From Mesaphorura yosii (lineage: Eukaryota; Arthropoda; Collembola; Poduromorpha; Tullbergiidae): a DNA stretch of 56,720 nucleotides. Positions 38,703 to 49,660 of the stretch are shown in pieces (position 1 is the first letter of the stretch; each line of letters starts with the position of its first letter). Location: positions 1 to 56,720 of the forward strand of contig WIXG01000434.1 of assembly GCA_009869945.1 (NCBI GenBank), read 5' to 3'. The translations under genes were made by a program, and so were the position numbers. The notes below the pieces were generated by a model. The model saw nothing but the letters and a program-made list of their open reading frames with translations, ran no database searches and was not told where the DNA came from.

Positions 38703-39890
38703 TCAATTGGCCTCAGCTGCGGGCAGGAAGTGTGATACCATGTTCACAATCCACGAATTGTCCGTCACGCCTTCCGTAAAGTCCCTCCAGAAGCGGTAAT
38801 TACAAACCTGCCAATGCAAAGTTATATGGAGTTCTTATAAATAACGACGAAAATCCAAGAACCTAAGGTTTGACTTAAAACTCACCATCACTTTGTACTT
38901 GGTGTCCTCCTGGCGCATAAACTCAAGGAAATGTCTCTGCCCGCCATCCTGCTGAACTTGTGTTGCCAAACCTCGCAGCACGTGAAAACCTACTGTAATT
39001 TCTACATATCGGGTCTGAGGTGGTCGTTTTGGAGGTGACATTTCCGCATCAGAAGAGCCTGACTCTACCCACGCTGAATAGAAACATCAGCACATTGATT
39101 AAAACATTTCAATCACTCCATTTAGCATGATCAACGATACGTACTTGTGGGTGGTTCGGGTCTGTCGGGGATGATGATTCCGATTTGGTAGGGAAAGGAG
39201 AAGTAGATGTCTTCCACTTCCACAGCTAGAGCCTCACGCTGCCCAAGGGTCAGACGCTGCAAATTTTCGCTGATTTCGAGCAGTGCCTCACTCGAGACTA
39301 ACCCGTGCAAGTCCTCCAGTTTTCCCCTAGCCAAGCATCCGGATATGAAGCTTAGTGCCTACACCAAAGTACAAAGCATAAAATTGCGAAACAAATTGCT
39401 TAGAAATCGTGCTCTAACGACTGACGTGTCTCGCGCCCTTGTCGAACTCTCGAACATCAAACTCTTTGTCCATGTGCGGTCTTATGACGAAATTCGCGAG
39501 GAACCAATTCCGAATTGCGAAGGATACCTTCGGCCACATAATATGAGGGAAGTTCATCAGTGGTGGCAATTTCTCCGGCGGTGGGCTGGAGCCAGACGGG
39601 GATGAAGAGTACTGTCGTTTAAATACTGCTGACATCATCTGGTCATAAATGTGTTGCTTGTCGACGTGCCAGTTGGATGGCTCTCTGGGGTTAGTCTTCT
39701 TCGAGTTCGTGGCTTCATTTTGGCTTTTATTGTGAGATGCTTGACGACAATTTCCTGAAGAAAAGAAGGAGCGGTTCGTGCTTATTGCAGCCACGGAAGC
39801 GTTGTCAACACGAAAACGGGTCGCAGTGGCCAGTCCAGTCAGTCGTCTGCCGCTTCGTAGCAAAGTGTCGACATGACAGGTACGCAACAT
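38703..39890 (-). CDS. MAIP1: MAIP1 (m-AAA protease-interacting protein 1, C2orf47 homologue), 4 exons, 323 aa
   Basis: Exons (5' to 3'): 39890-39426, 39358-39145, 39073-38886, 38807-38703; phases 0, 1, 0; total 972 nt. MAIP1 is a mitochondrial matrix protein that associates with the inner-membrane m-AAA protease (AFG3L2) and protects the calcium-uniporter regulator EMRE before assembly. The N-terminus MLRTCHVDTLLRSGRRL is basic, amphipathic and lacks acids other than one Asp, as expected of a targeting peptide. The conserved core is seen in NWFLANFVIRPHMDKEFDV, EFDKGARH/ALSFISGCLARGK, LHGLVSSEALLEI and the C-terminal YRFWRDFTEGV...SWIVNMV, which corresponds to the vertebrate EFTQGVKPDWTIARI end. 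The protein is slightly longer than the roughly 291-residue human one, mostly in the poorly conserved N-terminal third. The start is the internal ATG at 39890 because it begins the presequence; the frame is open 38 codons further upstream. Confidence 0.9.
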
Positions 39891-40943
39891 GCTGCAACTG
39901 TTCAGTATCTCACAATGAAGGTCGGCAGGACTTCGATTTGAAGAATTGTTCCATGGCCCAACTGCCCAATGTTTGCAAATACGAAATACCGGGCGAGTGA
40001 TCACCTGTTTTCTGCAGTGGAACTTGTTTTCAGGCGCGACAGACGCTGTCAGCTCACTCTTTTGGCTGTATCAACCAAGAGCCAGGACCAAGACCTTGTT
40101 CCATTGCACATATGTATGCAAAGAACTTGTTTTTGCACAAAAAATACGCATTGAGAGGAGGAATTCGCATTTGCCTACGAGATGGTGATGTGCCTTGGCG
40201 ATTCTCAAGTTGCCATCCAACCAACTACTGAATTGAACATTGAACTACTGAACGAAAGAGTGTTGGTCGAGTCCGAATCTGTATTGCTCTACGTGCTCAT
40301 GTGTGAGGATTGTCTTGTGTATTTTAGCCCGTGTATTATTTATTTTATATTACATAATTAATTTTTTTCTCTGTGCACAGCACACTCTCCGCGCTCGGTC
40401 AGCTAAATGAGCACGTAATTATGATGCCTACTGCAGTCAATGTAGTGCTGCGTCTGCATCTCCAGACGCGAGATCAGTGGACACCACAACGCAAAGATTC
40501 CAGTTAATGTAGCAGAGTTCACAAGTTCAGAGTGCGAGGCAAGTGCGATTGCGATACTATCCGTGGGACACCTTAACTGACTTGGCTTGGCTCTACCCTG
40601 GGTTCAGTAGATAGAATGCTCATCATCTTCACGTGTCATCTCAATAATTAAGATGGTGTTAACGCTCTCAGTCATCTTTTAATTGCGTGGTTACTCATGT
40701 TCGTTCTGCTGTTTCAGACAACTCAGATGACCACCAATTAACCTTCCCAGTGTTTAGCTGTAACACTTGATGTGGCCAATTAACAATTAAGTGATTGTTC
40801 CTTTGCGAGACGAAATCCTTAAGCATGTGGTACAGTGAAATGAAATTGGGCATTGATCATCGTTGGTCTTAGAAAGAACGCGGAGCAAGTGGGTTTCTAC
40901 AACTTTTCCTGAACGAGTGCATTCAGCGATCGAAGAAGTCGAA
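39891..40943. promoter_or_regulatory. Divergent MAIP1/CRTC upstream region
   Basis: A 1,053-bp interval separates two head-to-head start codons (MAIP1 leftward, CRTC rightward) and must hold both 5' UTRs and promoters unless non-coding exons lie elsewhere. No coding exon was seen. I did not identify a TATA box or other specific element with confidence. Confidence 0.5.
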
Positions 40944-43900
40944 ATGGCGGGCAACCCCAGAAAGTTCAGCGAGAAGATCGCTCTGCACATGCAGAAGCAG
41001 GCGGAGGAGTCTGCTGCCTTTGATCAAATCATGAAGTCGGTCAGTGATGTCAAGGTAGGGTGGTCCATTCATGTCTGTTATTGTAGTTCTTAGAGAGACT
41101 ACTGGTCAATTGGTAATGGTGTTTTGCTTTGATCTTTTCCAGCCAAACACAACCAACGTCACGACGTCTCAGCATTTAAGTATAACACCTCTTCTGAACC
41201 AACGACATGGTGGGAGCTTGCCAAACGTTAATCAGATGACCCAGCAGCACGGTGAAAAGGTAAGGTTTTGACTTCGCATCTGATAGGCCAGCAGTTTGAA
41301 GTTGAGACTACCCGAAATACAAGCACGCAGTAGAGGAATGTACTCTCTTGATTTTCAATATTCGTCGTGACCCCATCGTTAAAAATCGATACTTTTGTAA
41401 TGCAATGATAGGCTGTTTGTTGTCGTTGAGAAAGATTTGAAATCTGATAGGTTGAAATTGACATGACTCGGCGCATCATCATTATCCCTGAAATTGAACT
41501 TGATCTTATCAGACTGCCGAAGCAGAGATCTGTGCAATTTGACAACTAATTTACCAAAAGTTCAAGTTGTGTTCAAATTAGGATCCAAACATTAAAGAAA
41601 GCTATCAACGGGGGCTGACGAGACGAAGACGACGCGTTGCCGTTGTGTGCGTTCATACCGACATTGTACATATGATACTCATCATAGGCCTTATGAATAG
41701 GATATGAATGTATTCAAGGCCTTCAACTTTTCGCATCACTAATTACAGGTTTGATTTATTACCTTCGCACTCCTCAGTGGCGAGCTAAAAGTTAATAGCC
41801 ATGATTCATGCGCCAGCGAGTCGACCGTGAGAATTCGTAAATTTTAACATTTATTTTATAGTATTGTAGTACATGGCGATGGTCATTCACGTGGCTCACG
41901 TCCACAACATAAATTCGGCCAAAAGTTGCATACTCCATGGTGTCCAATGTAAATACAAGCAGCGGCGCAGTGCCTGAGGGTAACAATGTCCCCTTTGTGA
42001 TTTTCAGGGTCACGCGAGTCGGGCGTTCAACCAGACAACGTCACCTCGTGGGTCTCGGAATTCGATTGGGCCCGTACGCGGGCGTGACCGGATGCCCCGC
42101 GCGGCGGATCACTCGCCATATAACTCGCCGACAAGTGTGCTGAGCAGTTCGATTCCTTCCGGGCAGACGGGTGGCTTCAGTTCCTCCAATCTGCCGACCT
42201 TCTTTCCCAACAATTATCTGTCTCTGCCCGAGAACGCAGGTTGTCGGCGGTTCAATTCGGACTCCGCTCTCCACAACATGCTCATCCCGTCGACGGTGCC
42301 GCACTCGTCTGAGGAGTCCTCCAACAATTCCAATGACCCATATGACCTCTACCTGAATCAGAACAGTGCAGGCAGCAACAGGACCAGTCCACACCAGCAC
42401 GACTCGCCAGGAGCTCGAGCCCTCAGCGGCAGCGGCGATGGCGGACCGTACTTAGAAATCCCGCAGAATTCTTCTCCTCTGACGGGGTCGGGTGCGTCGG
42501 CGGGCTCGCTACCTGACCTGACCAACGCCCCGTTCAACTTCCAATCTCCCATGCAGCCACTGGACCTCGAGGAGCATCAGCAACTCAACCACTCGCCGTA
42601 TTCAACGGTAAGACAAATTCATCGTCATCGAATTCAGGCTCGATGACTCAGCTTTTGGAAATACCCTAAGATTTGGAGACGTTAAGCTGTCAGGTTGGGG
42701 TTAACAGAGCAAGGTTGCTGGTTGCGTCGTTGGGTGTCCAGTCTAAGGCTAACGGCAACATACCAAACTCGAAATAAGAATTTCTTTGAATTTTTAATGT
42801 GCGTCACGACAAATCAACATGACCCTTGACATGGAGTCAGGAACAGATCTGTTTTATTTATGGAGTTAAGTTAATTAGATTGGGAGTCCGAAAGAGGATC
42901 AACTTGCCTTCGACTTGTATTGATGAAAGTATGATGCGTTTTTATGTAATGAGATGCAAATTAGATTTGAAGCAATGAATGGGCAATGACGTCAGAGTTT
43001 GTTTACAATTTAAAGTCGATCTTGATCTTGTGCAAATATTTTCGTACATTTGAGAAGTTGTGGACGTCTTATCTCCTTGTTAATTGCATTGATATGTGAC
43101 AAAATGTGACGCTGATTTCTGATTGTATTTTTGTGTTTGTTTTTCTACAGAGTCCCGTGTACTCGCCCTCCAACTTGTCGTCGTCTCCGCAGGGGGCGAT
43201 TGGCGTGCTGCAGCGGAGTCAGCAGCCGTCCGCACAGGCTTCTCAGCAGCAGCAGCAGCAGCAGCAGGCGCGGTCTCCGACGAACCCGCAGATGCACAAC
43301 AATCCGCTCTATGTCAACATTATCAGTGCGACAAATAATTCATTCCAGCAATCATTTCCACAAGACAGCAATGTACGAACCGAGCAAATAAGCGACCGAA
43401 GGAAGCCTCAGAATTATTTTATTGGTTACTTTTTGGGCCTGGTTTCTTATTTTTATTTTGTTTTTAGATGTGGCGGAACCCTCAAAGACCTAGTCCTCAA
43501 AGCTCGCCCAATCCAGTAAATTTGGTTTTGTTTTGATTTATTACTTTCATTCTATTGAGTGTTCTTCAAATTCGTTCTTCGTTCATATTGATTCTTATTG
43601 AATTTAGTTTTTCATTTCTAGTAGTCTGTTTGAATCTTCTTGAAAATATGACTAGACTCATGAAACGGAGTCTTTTCTTGAGGTTGTGGAATGCTGTGTC
43701 TGATGAATGCTAAATTATTTTTTTTTACAGTACCAGAGTCCGAGCCCACACGATGGAGGTCAGTGGTCTGCGCCGTCAAGCCCGTCCGGACAGCAAGGGG
43801 CACCATCCCAGTCAGACTTCTACCTCAGCCAGCAGCATCAGCTCCAGCACCAATTCGAAAACATCACAGTGGTAAGTCCACATATGCCAGACGCTATGCG

Positions 43901-44980
43901 AATCTCTGGGCATTGGCAAGTATTAACATTGAAATTACGAGTCCGATGAAAACAAAGTGCTCCGATGAACTCTATGAATTTGAACAATCAATTTGACCTG
44001 AGTTAATTTCATTCGGATTAAATTTTGGTAATTTTAAGTTGCTCTGTTTGGTTCATTGCTCGTATTGTGATTTTAGGCGGATCGGGACAGAAACAGTGGA
44101 CAGTCTTGGCATCAGGTGCTTTTCTTTTATTTTGCCTCTTTGTTAGCAGCATTTTTGTCTTTTGTTCTGTTTATTCTAACACTCTAATCATAATGTGCTC
44201 AATCTCTTGCACCGTGTACAGTTGCCTACTTGGTCTCTCGTAGTTTAAGTGACATTCTACGTCTCTTCTACACTTTTTATCTATCACTAACATAATTAGG
44301 TCGTCTAAGTCTTTACTAATCATTCATCTCATTCATGGATGAAAGACAACTAACTCACTCGTCACTCGCCGCCAATCTATTCACTGATGACTAATCACTA
44401 ATCATTTCATGTGTGAAGTGCCTTTCACGTGCTGTGCTTAATGCACAGTCAGTCTGCACGCTCCACGTTACCAAATTGTTGTTCTCTGCTAATACTTTTG
44501 TTTGTATTCCGAAGGGGGCGAACCAGTACTACTCCAACCCGAACCAGGCGCAGCTGGGAGAAGGCGCCGCGGCTGGTGGAACGCAGACGTCTCCCAGTCA
44601 CCACCAGCAGCAGCCCCAGACGCCTCAGACTCCATCCAGCATCCCAGAAATCATTCTCTCGGGTAAGTCTCTTCCCTCCGCCTCCTTTCCCTTGACGGCC
44701 TAACTCACGAGATGTTGCTTGCTTGCTGCTCCGGTGACGGGTCTGCGCTGTTCGGATCTCTGACGCTCTCTCTTTCTCTCTTTCCCCATTTGCCATTCAC
44801 ATAGAATTTTTGGGACCAGATTATTCGGAGTTGCGCGCTTCGGACTTCGAAGGACTCTTTCGTGAAGGTCTCGGCCCTCTCGACCTCGAGGCCTTCCAGA
44901 TTCTCAACGAAACGGACCCGCACGACCCGCTTCAGCTCGACCCCAACGACGAAGAATCCTTCCGCCTCGACCGCCTTTGA
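40944..44980 (+). CDS. Crtc: CREB-regulated transcription coactivator (CRTC/TORC), 9 exons, 533 aa
   Basis: Exons: 40944-41054, 41143-41259, 42008-42607, 43151-43372, 43468-43515, 43731-43871, 44077-44115, 44515-44662, 44805-44980. CRTCs shuttle between cytoplasm and nucleus and co-activate CREB when dephosphorylated. The N-terminal CREB-binding domain [20 protein letters not shown] is nearly identical to vertebrate CRTCs, and GGSLPNVNQ follows. [10 protein letters not shown] (Ser about 160) is the AMPK/SIK phosphorylation and 14-3-3 site that controls nuclear entry. GSLPDLTN lies at about 242-249. There is an 8-Gln run at about 308-315 and a Q/S/P-rich middle. The C-terminal activation domain ends [16 protein letters not shown], as in human CRTC1. 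Seven consecutive junctions are phase 0. Exons 5 (48 nt) and 7 (39 nt) are very short, and the donor after exon 4 (GTACGA) is weak, so these are the least certain pieces. Confidence 0.9.
41260..42007 (+). other. CRTC intron 2
   Basis: A 748-nt intron lies between a GTAAGG donor and a TTTTCAG acceptor, joining GGSLPNVNQ...HGEK to GHASRAFNQ. Nothing else is seen except a weak extra-exon candidate at about 41582, which I rejected. Confidence 0.7.
43244..43267 (+). repeat. CAG microsatellite encoding polyglutamine
   Basis: Eight consecutive CAG codons in CRTC exon 4 encode an 8-residue Gln run. Pure CAG with no CAA interruption is prone to length change, so allelic variation is expected. Glutamine-rich stretches are normal for the CRTC middle region. 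Confidence 0.8.
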
Positions 44981-47468
44981 ACGCGTACTGCGGGGCGTCC
45001 TTCTAATCAGCTCACCGTTCTCCCGTTCAAGTACGAAACGATGACTGTTTGATGGGCGGTGCGGTGATGAACTACGACGCGCTACGCGAAGTGGGACTGA
45101 ACAGAAGGGAGAGTCCGACCAATTCGAAATTAACTTGCAAGTGTTCTAAGTGAAATGATGCAATTTGCAACATGGAGCAAGTCGACGAAGAGAAGAGTTC
45201 GTCGAAAATGGTCGCCAAATTTCAGAGTTAGTTTAATCGTGTAATAGGCAGTTTACACTTTTCGAATTCAGTTAATTGCGGTTGCACCAGCACTTCGTGT
45301 TTCAAGCACGTCCCACACACTAAGTTGGCGTATGCTGATCGTGCTTACGTGAAGACTCTTAACTCTTAGTTAAGAATGACAAGATGTACAAGTTTACTTA
45401 CTTGTTTACTCCAGTTTGTTGTTTCGCTAATTACAAGTACAAAAGACATCATCACTGCAACTTAGTAGGGAAGGGACGAATTAAATGCATTTATGGCAAG
45501 GCAAGGCATTTGCGTGTTCTAAGTTTCAGTTTGTTAAGTAGGCGAGTGTGATATTTACCCAACTTTACATTTTTAATACGAATTTTCAATGTCGTCGTAA
45601 TTGTAATGCACCAAAGCACATTTTGTTATCGTTGTTTTCTAAACTCGAAACTTTTGAGCACAAGCATGTCTATTACTGATACACATTATACTTTAAGGCA
45701 TTTAAGTAAGCAGTTAAGGCACTAGATTTATTTTTATTATCTCGATCGAGTGTGTGAGTGAGTGCGTATGTGAGTTGAGGGAAGAATGCACTTCAGAATC
45801 CTGCGTCAGAACGACCAACCGACGAATGACGTGACTTCGACGAATCTTGCCAAACATTGTGAATTATCCTCATTGCATTGGTTCTCCTGTGTAATTTCTC
45901 TTGGTACTTTCCACTAGTCGAAACTCCTTCGACCGACCGACGACGAAATGCCGGAGCTTCAAAGATATATTTATTTGCTGCACAATCTGAAGAGGATCTC
46001 CTTCAACGTGGTATGCTACGCTACCGTCTCGTCAGTGACTCTAGTAATAGTTTAGGACGCGAGTTGACAATCAGACCGGGAACGTCGTGGTGCTCAGTAC
46101 AAACAGAAAACACTTTATACTCCGATGGAGTTCAGATTTACTACGTACGTGTACGGATTAAGCGCAGCAGCTCAATTTTATTTTACGCTTTTTAATGTCC
46201 CACAGGACGAGCGAGCGCCGAGCACTCGGACGAGTACTTAATTTTACTGATTCCATTGTGAGTGAATGATGTACTTATTGATAGCGACTAGCGAGTATTG
46301 ACTTTTGACTAGGAGTTTAGTAGGCCAGGCCATGGATTCGGTTCAAACACTTTCTCCCTTGTACGTAGGCTAGTGGTAGCGTGATAAGGAAGGAATCTTA
46401 ACTCTTTCTCGTAGTTAAGTCAGGCGTACTGTAGGCTTCACTCTTGTCAGGATGATATTACCTTCCATTGTTCATAGTTCTCGATTCTCACCACCGTGCA
46501 TGCTGGTTCTGGCACTTGTAGAGAGAAAACTTTAGCATCTGCCATCAGTCACCACTTTAATTTTATTCGTCATTCGATTCCAATTCGATTGCGCTTGTGA
46601 TTTCCAAATTTCTTGTACTTGTACGGTTTGCTTGTGTAGGTTACTCATTGTAATACTTTATTATCTTGTTACTTCTTTGTAAATGCTCGTGAGTAAGGAC
46701 CCGGTGAGTGAGCGTGCAGAGTTCTCCATTGTAGTACACTTAATCGACAATTCAAATGAATAATAACTATCATTATGGTTCTAAAAGTCTGACATCCAGC
46801 CCCGGTCATTTATTTATCCGATTCATCCATTCATTCTAAGTGCAAATTTTGCACGGGCACGGCACCAACAAATGCGATGCACCATAAAGACTTTTCTTCA
46901 CTGGCCGTATTATCATTATCCATTGACCTGTCTGCATGATCGTAGGCTGATGCTTCAAATGAGATAAATGCTGAATGCAAAAGATAAAAGCAGATTCTAA
47001 ATTAAAAAACAAGGGCTCCTTACTTTCTTCGTTTTAAAATTAATAACGCAGCTACATTCATCATTACGAGAAAAGCCGCATTAAGAATAGCAAGAAATTG
47101 CGTACCACAATTCACAAGGAGTTTCCGTGCTTTCGTATGTCGTGTTGTTCGGAGTATGAAGGGAGAGAAGCTTAGCAATCCCCTGGACAAGGTCGGACGA
47201 ACACACGTATAGAAGAGGCCGCAAGTTGCAAGCACTACAGCTTGTGGTCCATATTTTTTTTTCGAATTCCTTGACTCGCTTTTTGCGTTCTTGGTGGCAA
47301 ATTCACGTTCGAGTTCTATTTGGAGATGGTACGCAACTGGATTTCGTTTCTTAGCATCTTGCCGGTGGATCAGACTTTTCAGATTGATTACTTTGTACTG
47401 GAACAGATAAGCGAAAGCGGATCCACTCGTGTCAAGCGTAAAAATACTGTGAAGATCTGCTACTTCGT
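44981..47468 (+). other. CRTC 3' UTR and intergenic region before CWF19L1
   Basis: There is no + strand coding sequence between the CRTC stop and the CWF19L1 start. I find no clear AATAAA for CRTC; an ATTAAA variant near 47001 is the best candidate. The only unusual content is a long open frame on the opposite strand at 47020-47493, listed separately. Confidence 0.5.
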
Positions 47469-47493
47469 ATGATGGCCGCGACAGGAACGGGAA
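47020..47493 (-). other. Unexplained antisense open frame, ATG-less, 157 codons
   Basis: On the - strand the frame is open from just after a TAG at 47494-47496 down to the stop at 47020-47022, with no ATG until the last 15 codons. It reads like protein: a charged middle (QIELEREFATKNAKSES) and a hydrophobic C-terminus ending FLVMMNVAALLILKRRK, which looks like a membrane anchor followed by basic residues. A TTCACAG acceptor-like site sits at about 47447-47453, so it could be a 3' exon (47020-47446) of a gene antisense to CWF19L1. I recognise no family. It may equally be chance. Confidence 0.2.
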
Positions 47494-49527
47494 CTACTCC
47501 GAAATCCCTGAAGATACTCGTGGCAGGCGACGTCGAGGGCAAATTCACTGAACTCTTCACCCGCGTCAACACAGTGCACAAAAAGAATGGACCCTTCGAC
47601 ATGTTGCTCTGCGCTGGTAACTTCTTCCCCGCCGACCAGAATCTGAGTGAAGCGTCAGCTGCTGTCATGCTGGACACTATTCCGTCAGTCCCGATTCCCA
47701 CGTATGTCCTCGGGCCCACCAGTGCGACACAGTTGAAGTATTACTCCAACCTCAGCGAAGGCGAAATTAAGCCGAACATCACCTACCTCGGAAACCATGG
47801 ACTGTACATGGAATCCTTCGGGTTGAAGCTCGTGTACCTCAGTGGAGTTGAAAGGAAAGCTCAGGACACAACCTCGAAAGCTGAGTATGAATTTGACGAG
47901 GCAGACATTCGCAAGCTGCAGATCCAGCTCAATAGCACACAAAATCAGCAAGGAGTTGACATTCTAATCACCTCGCAGTGGCCAGATTTCGTATGGGAAA
48001 ATGCACCTACGAAGCCAGTCAGTCATCCCACCACTCCGTCACCTCTTTTGTCGTCACTTGCCTCTATGCTAAGGCCACGATATCATTTTTGTGGAATGGA
48101 GGGTCTGAACTATGAGCGTGCGCCTTATAGAAACCACCAAGTGCTGGCCGAAGCTGCACGTCACGTCACACGATTCATCGCGTTGGGTAAAGTGGGCAAC
48201 CCCACAAAAACAAAATGGTTGTATGCGTGCACGGGTGAGTACCTAATTGTCAGGAGGAACAGGATGGCCCATGACCGTTGCACGACTTGTTATCGCGAAA
48301 ACAATTTATCGCCACGAGTTTATCACCGAGTCACATTATCACAGTGCAAGATTATTGTCCTAGATCTACTGCCACCCCACAATGAACTCCTCTTCCCTGA
48401 GCCAAAAGTAGCCTAAGGGCCACCCTGCAAAGACCTCCCCCTATCTGAGCTAAAAATAGCCTAGGGTCGCGATAAATTGTTCTTGTGATAATCGGCCCAT
48501 GGTAAACTGTCGTGGGCACTGAGCGTTTTTTTCTTTCGCAGTGACTCCGATGATACACATGACACCGACTGATCTCGTAGCCAATCCACCGGACGTCACT
48601 GACAACCCGTATACCCAGAAACTTCTGCTTACAGCGAAAACCAATTCTGCCGAGGAGTCCGAACAAAAACAGAGGCAATTCTTCTACGACAGCACGTACA
48701 CCGGAGAGTCGGAGTACCACCACCGCGGTAGAGGTCGTGGTCGCGGAAGAGGAGGCAAGCGGGGATACGACAACCAGCGAGGAGACCACCACGGTCAGAA
48801 TCAGAAGCAGTTCAAAGAGAGACAACCACCAACGCCTTGCTGGTTCTGTCTCGCTTCGCCTGAGGTGGAGAAGCATTTGATCATCAGCATCGGCGACTCG
48901 GCATACATCACGCTGGCCAAAGGAGGCCTGACTCCTGACCACGTCCTCATCCTTCCCATCGGCCATTTCCAGTCCACTGTCGAATGCCAGGAAGAAGTGC
49001 TCGAGGAAATCGAGAAATTCAAGAAGGCGTTATGCGATTATTTTTTCAGTCGAGACAAAATCGTCGTGTTTTACGAGCGCAATTTTCGGAGTCCGCATCT
49101 GCAGGTGCAGTGCATCCCGCTGCCCATGGATAAATTTGGAGGGAGCACGGCCAGGATCAACACGCTCATGTCGCTGTGTCAAGATTACAGCGAGAGTGAG
49201 AGCATCGATTTGCAGCATGTGCCCTCAAATGTCCAAATCTTCCAGTTGGCTCGACCCGGCTTCCCGTACTTCTTCATGGAGATCTTTTCGCCAGTTCCTG
49301 GTGAGGACAAGAAATCCAGCGTAGTCGTGAGCAAGTTGTTCGCTCCAGTTCAGCGAGGGCAGCAGTTTCCGTTGCAGTTTGGGAGAGAGCTTCTGGGTTC
49401 GGAAGCTATTCTGAACCTCCGCGATCGCATTGACTGGAGACAGTGCAAGGAGAGTCAAGAAGAACAGACACAGTGGACGCAAGACTTCAGAAATAATTTC
49501 AAATCCTTTGACTTCACTTTAGCATAA
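47469..49527 (+). CDS. CWF19L1: CWF19-like protein 1, 2 exons, 583 aa
   Basis: Exons 47469-48234 and 48542-49527 (phase 1, GTGAGT...CGCAG). CWF19L1 belongs to the Cwf19/Drn1 family of spliceosome-associated and lariat-debranching-associated proteins. The N-terminal metallophosphatase-like domain begins ILVAGDVEGKFTELF and contains DMLLCAGNFF, NITYLGNHGLYME, LVYLSGVE, and YRNHQVLAEAARHVTRFIAL. The C-terminal CwfJ/HIT-like part has CWFCLASPEVEKHLI (Cys about 355) and the LAKGGLTPDHVLILPIGHFQ block with the HIT-like histidines. It then runs to PLQFGRELLGSEAILN, DWRQCKESQEEQTQW and FRNNFKSFDFTLA, matching the human protein to its end. The linker carries an Arg-Gly repeat (about 317-336) not present in the human protein as I recall it. 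Two ATGs are adjacent at the start; either may be used. Confidence 0.93.
48290..48491. repeat. Imperfect foldback in the CWF19L1 intron
   Basis: TTATCGCG...AATTTATCGC (48290-48312) and GCGATAAATTGTTCTTGTGATAA (48469-48491) are 23-nt imperfect inverted repeats, about 20 of 23 matching, nearly 160 bp apart. Between them, GAGCCAAAAGTAGCCTAAGGG and GAGCTAAAAATAGCCTAGGG form an approximate direct repeat. The pattern resembles a decayed small transposon in the 307-nt intron. No target-site duplication was identified. Confidence 0.4.
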
Positions 49528-49540
49528 ATTGTAAATTATT

Positions 49541-49546
49541 TTTATT
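49541..49546 (-). terminator. Poly(A) signal of RHBDD1
   Basis: TTTATT on the + strand (AATAAA on -) lies 115 nt past the RHBDD1 stop and only 13 bp beyond the CWF19L1 stop. The 3' UTRs of the two convergent genes must therefore overlap if this signal is used. Confidence 0.5.
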
Positions 49547-49660
49547 TTACTTCGTTTGAGATAAAAAATGCTGGTCTTATAAATTGCGTATGGATCATCG
49601 GGTGGGTTAATTCACAGCGGAGCGTTTAATTGTGGAAACGAAGAAATACTGGTTTAAGTT

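Noticed and set aside
41570..41710. Possible extra CRTC exon starting [12 protein letters not shown] with an Arg run
   Set aside because: The acceptor is weak and no good donor precedes the in-frame stop. The neighbouring exons already join in phase 0 and cover the expected CRTC regions.
42041..42400. 119-codon - strand frame opposite CRTC exon 3
   Set aside because: It is an antisense shadow of a long GC-rich coding exon; the sense frame is a clear CRTC.
48352..48966. 204-codon - strand frame opposite CWF19L1
   Set aside because: It is an antisense shadow of the RG-repeat and CwfJ coding sequence; composition is Leu/Val/Ser-rich with no family.
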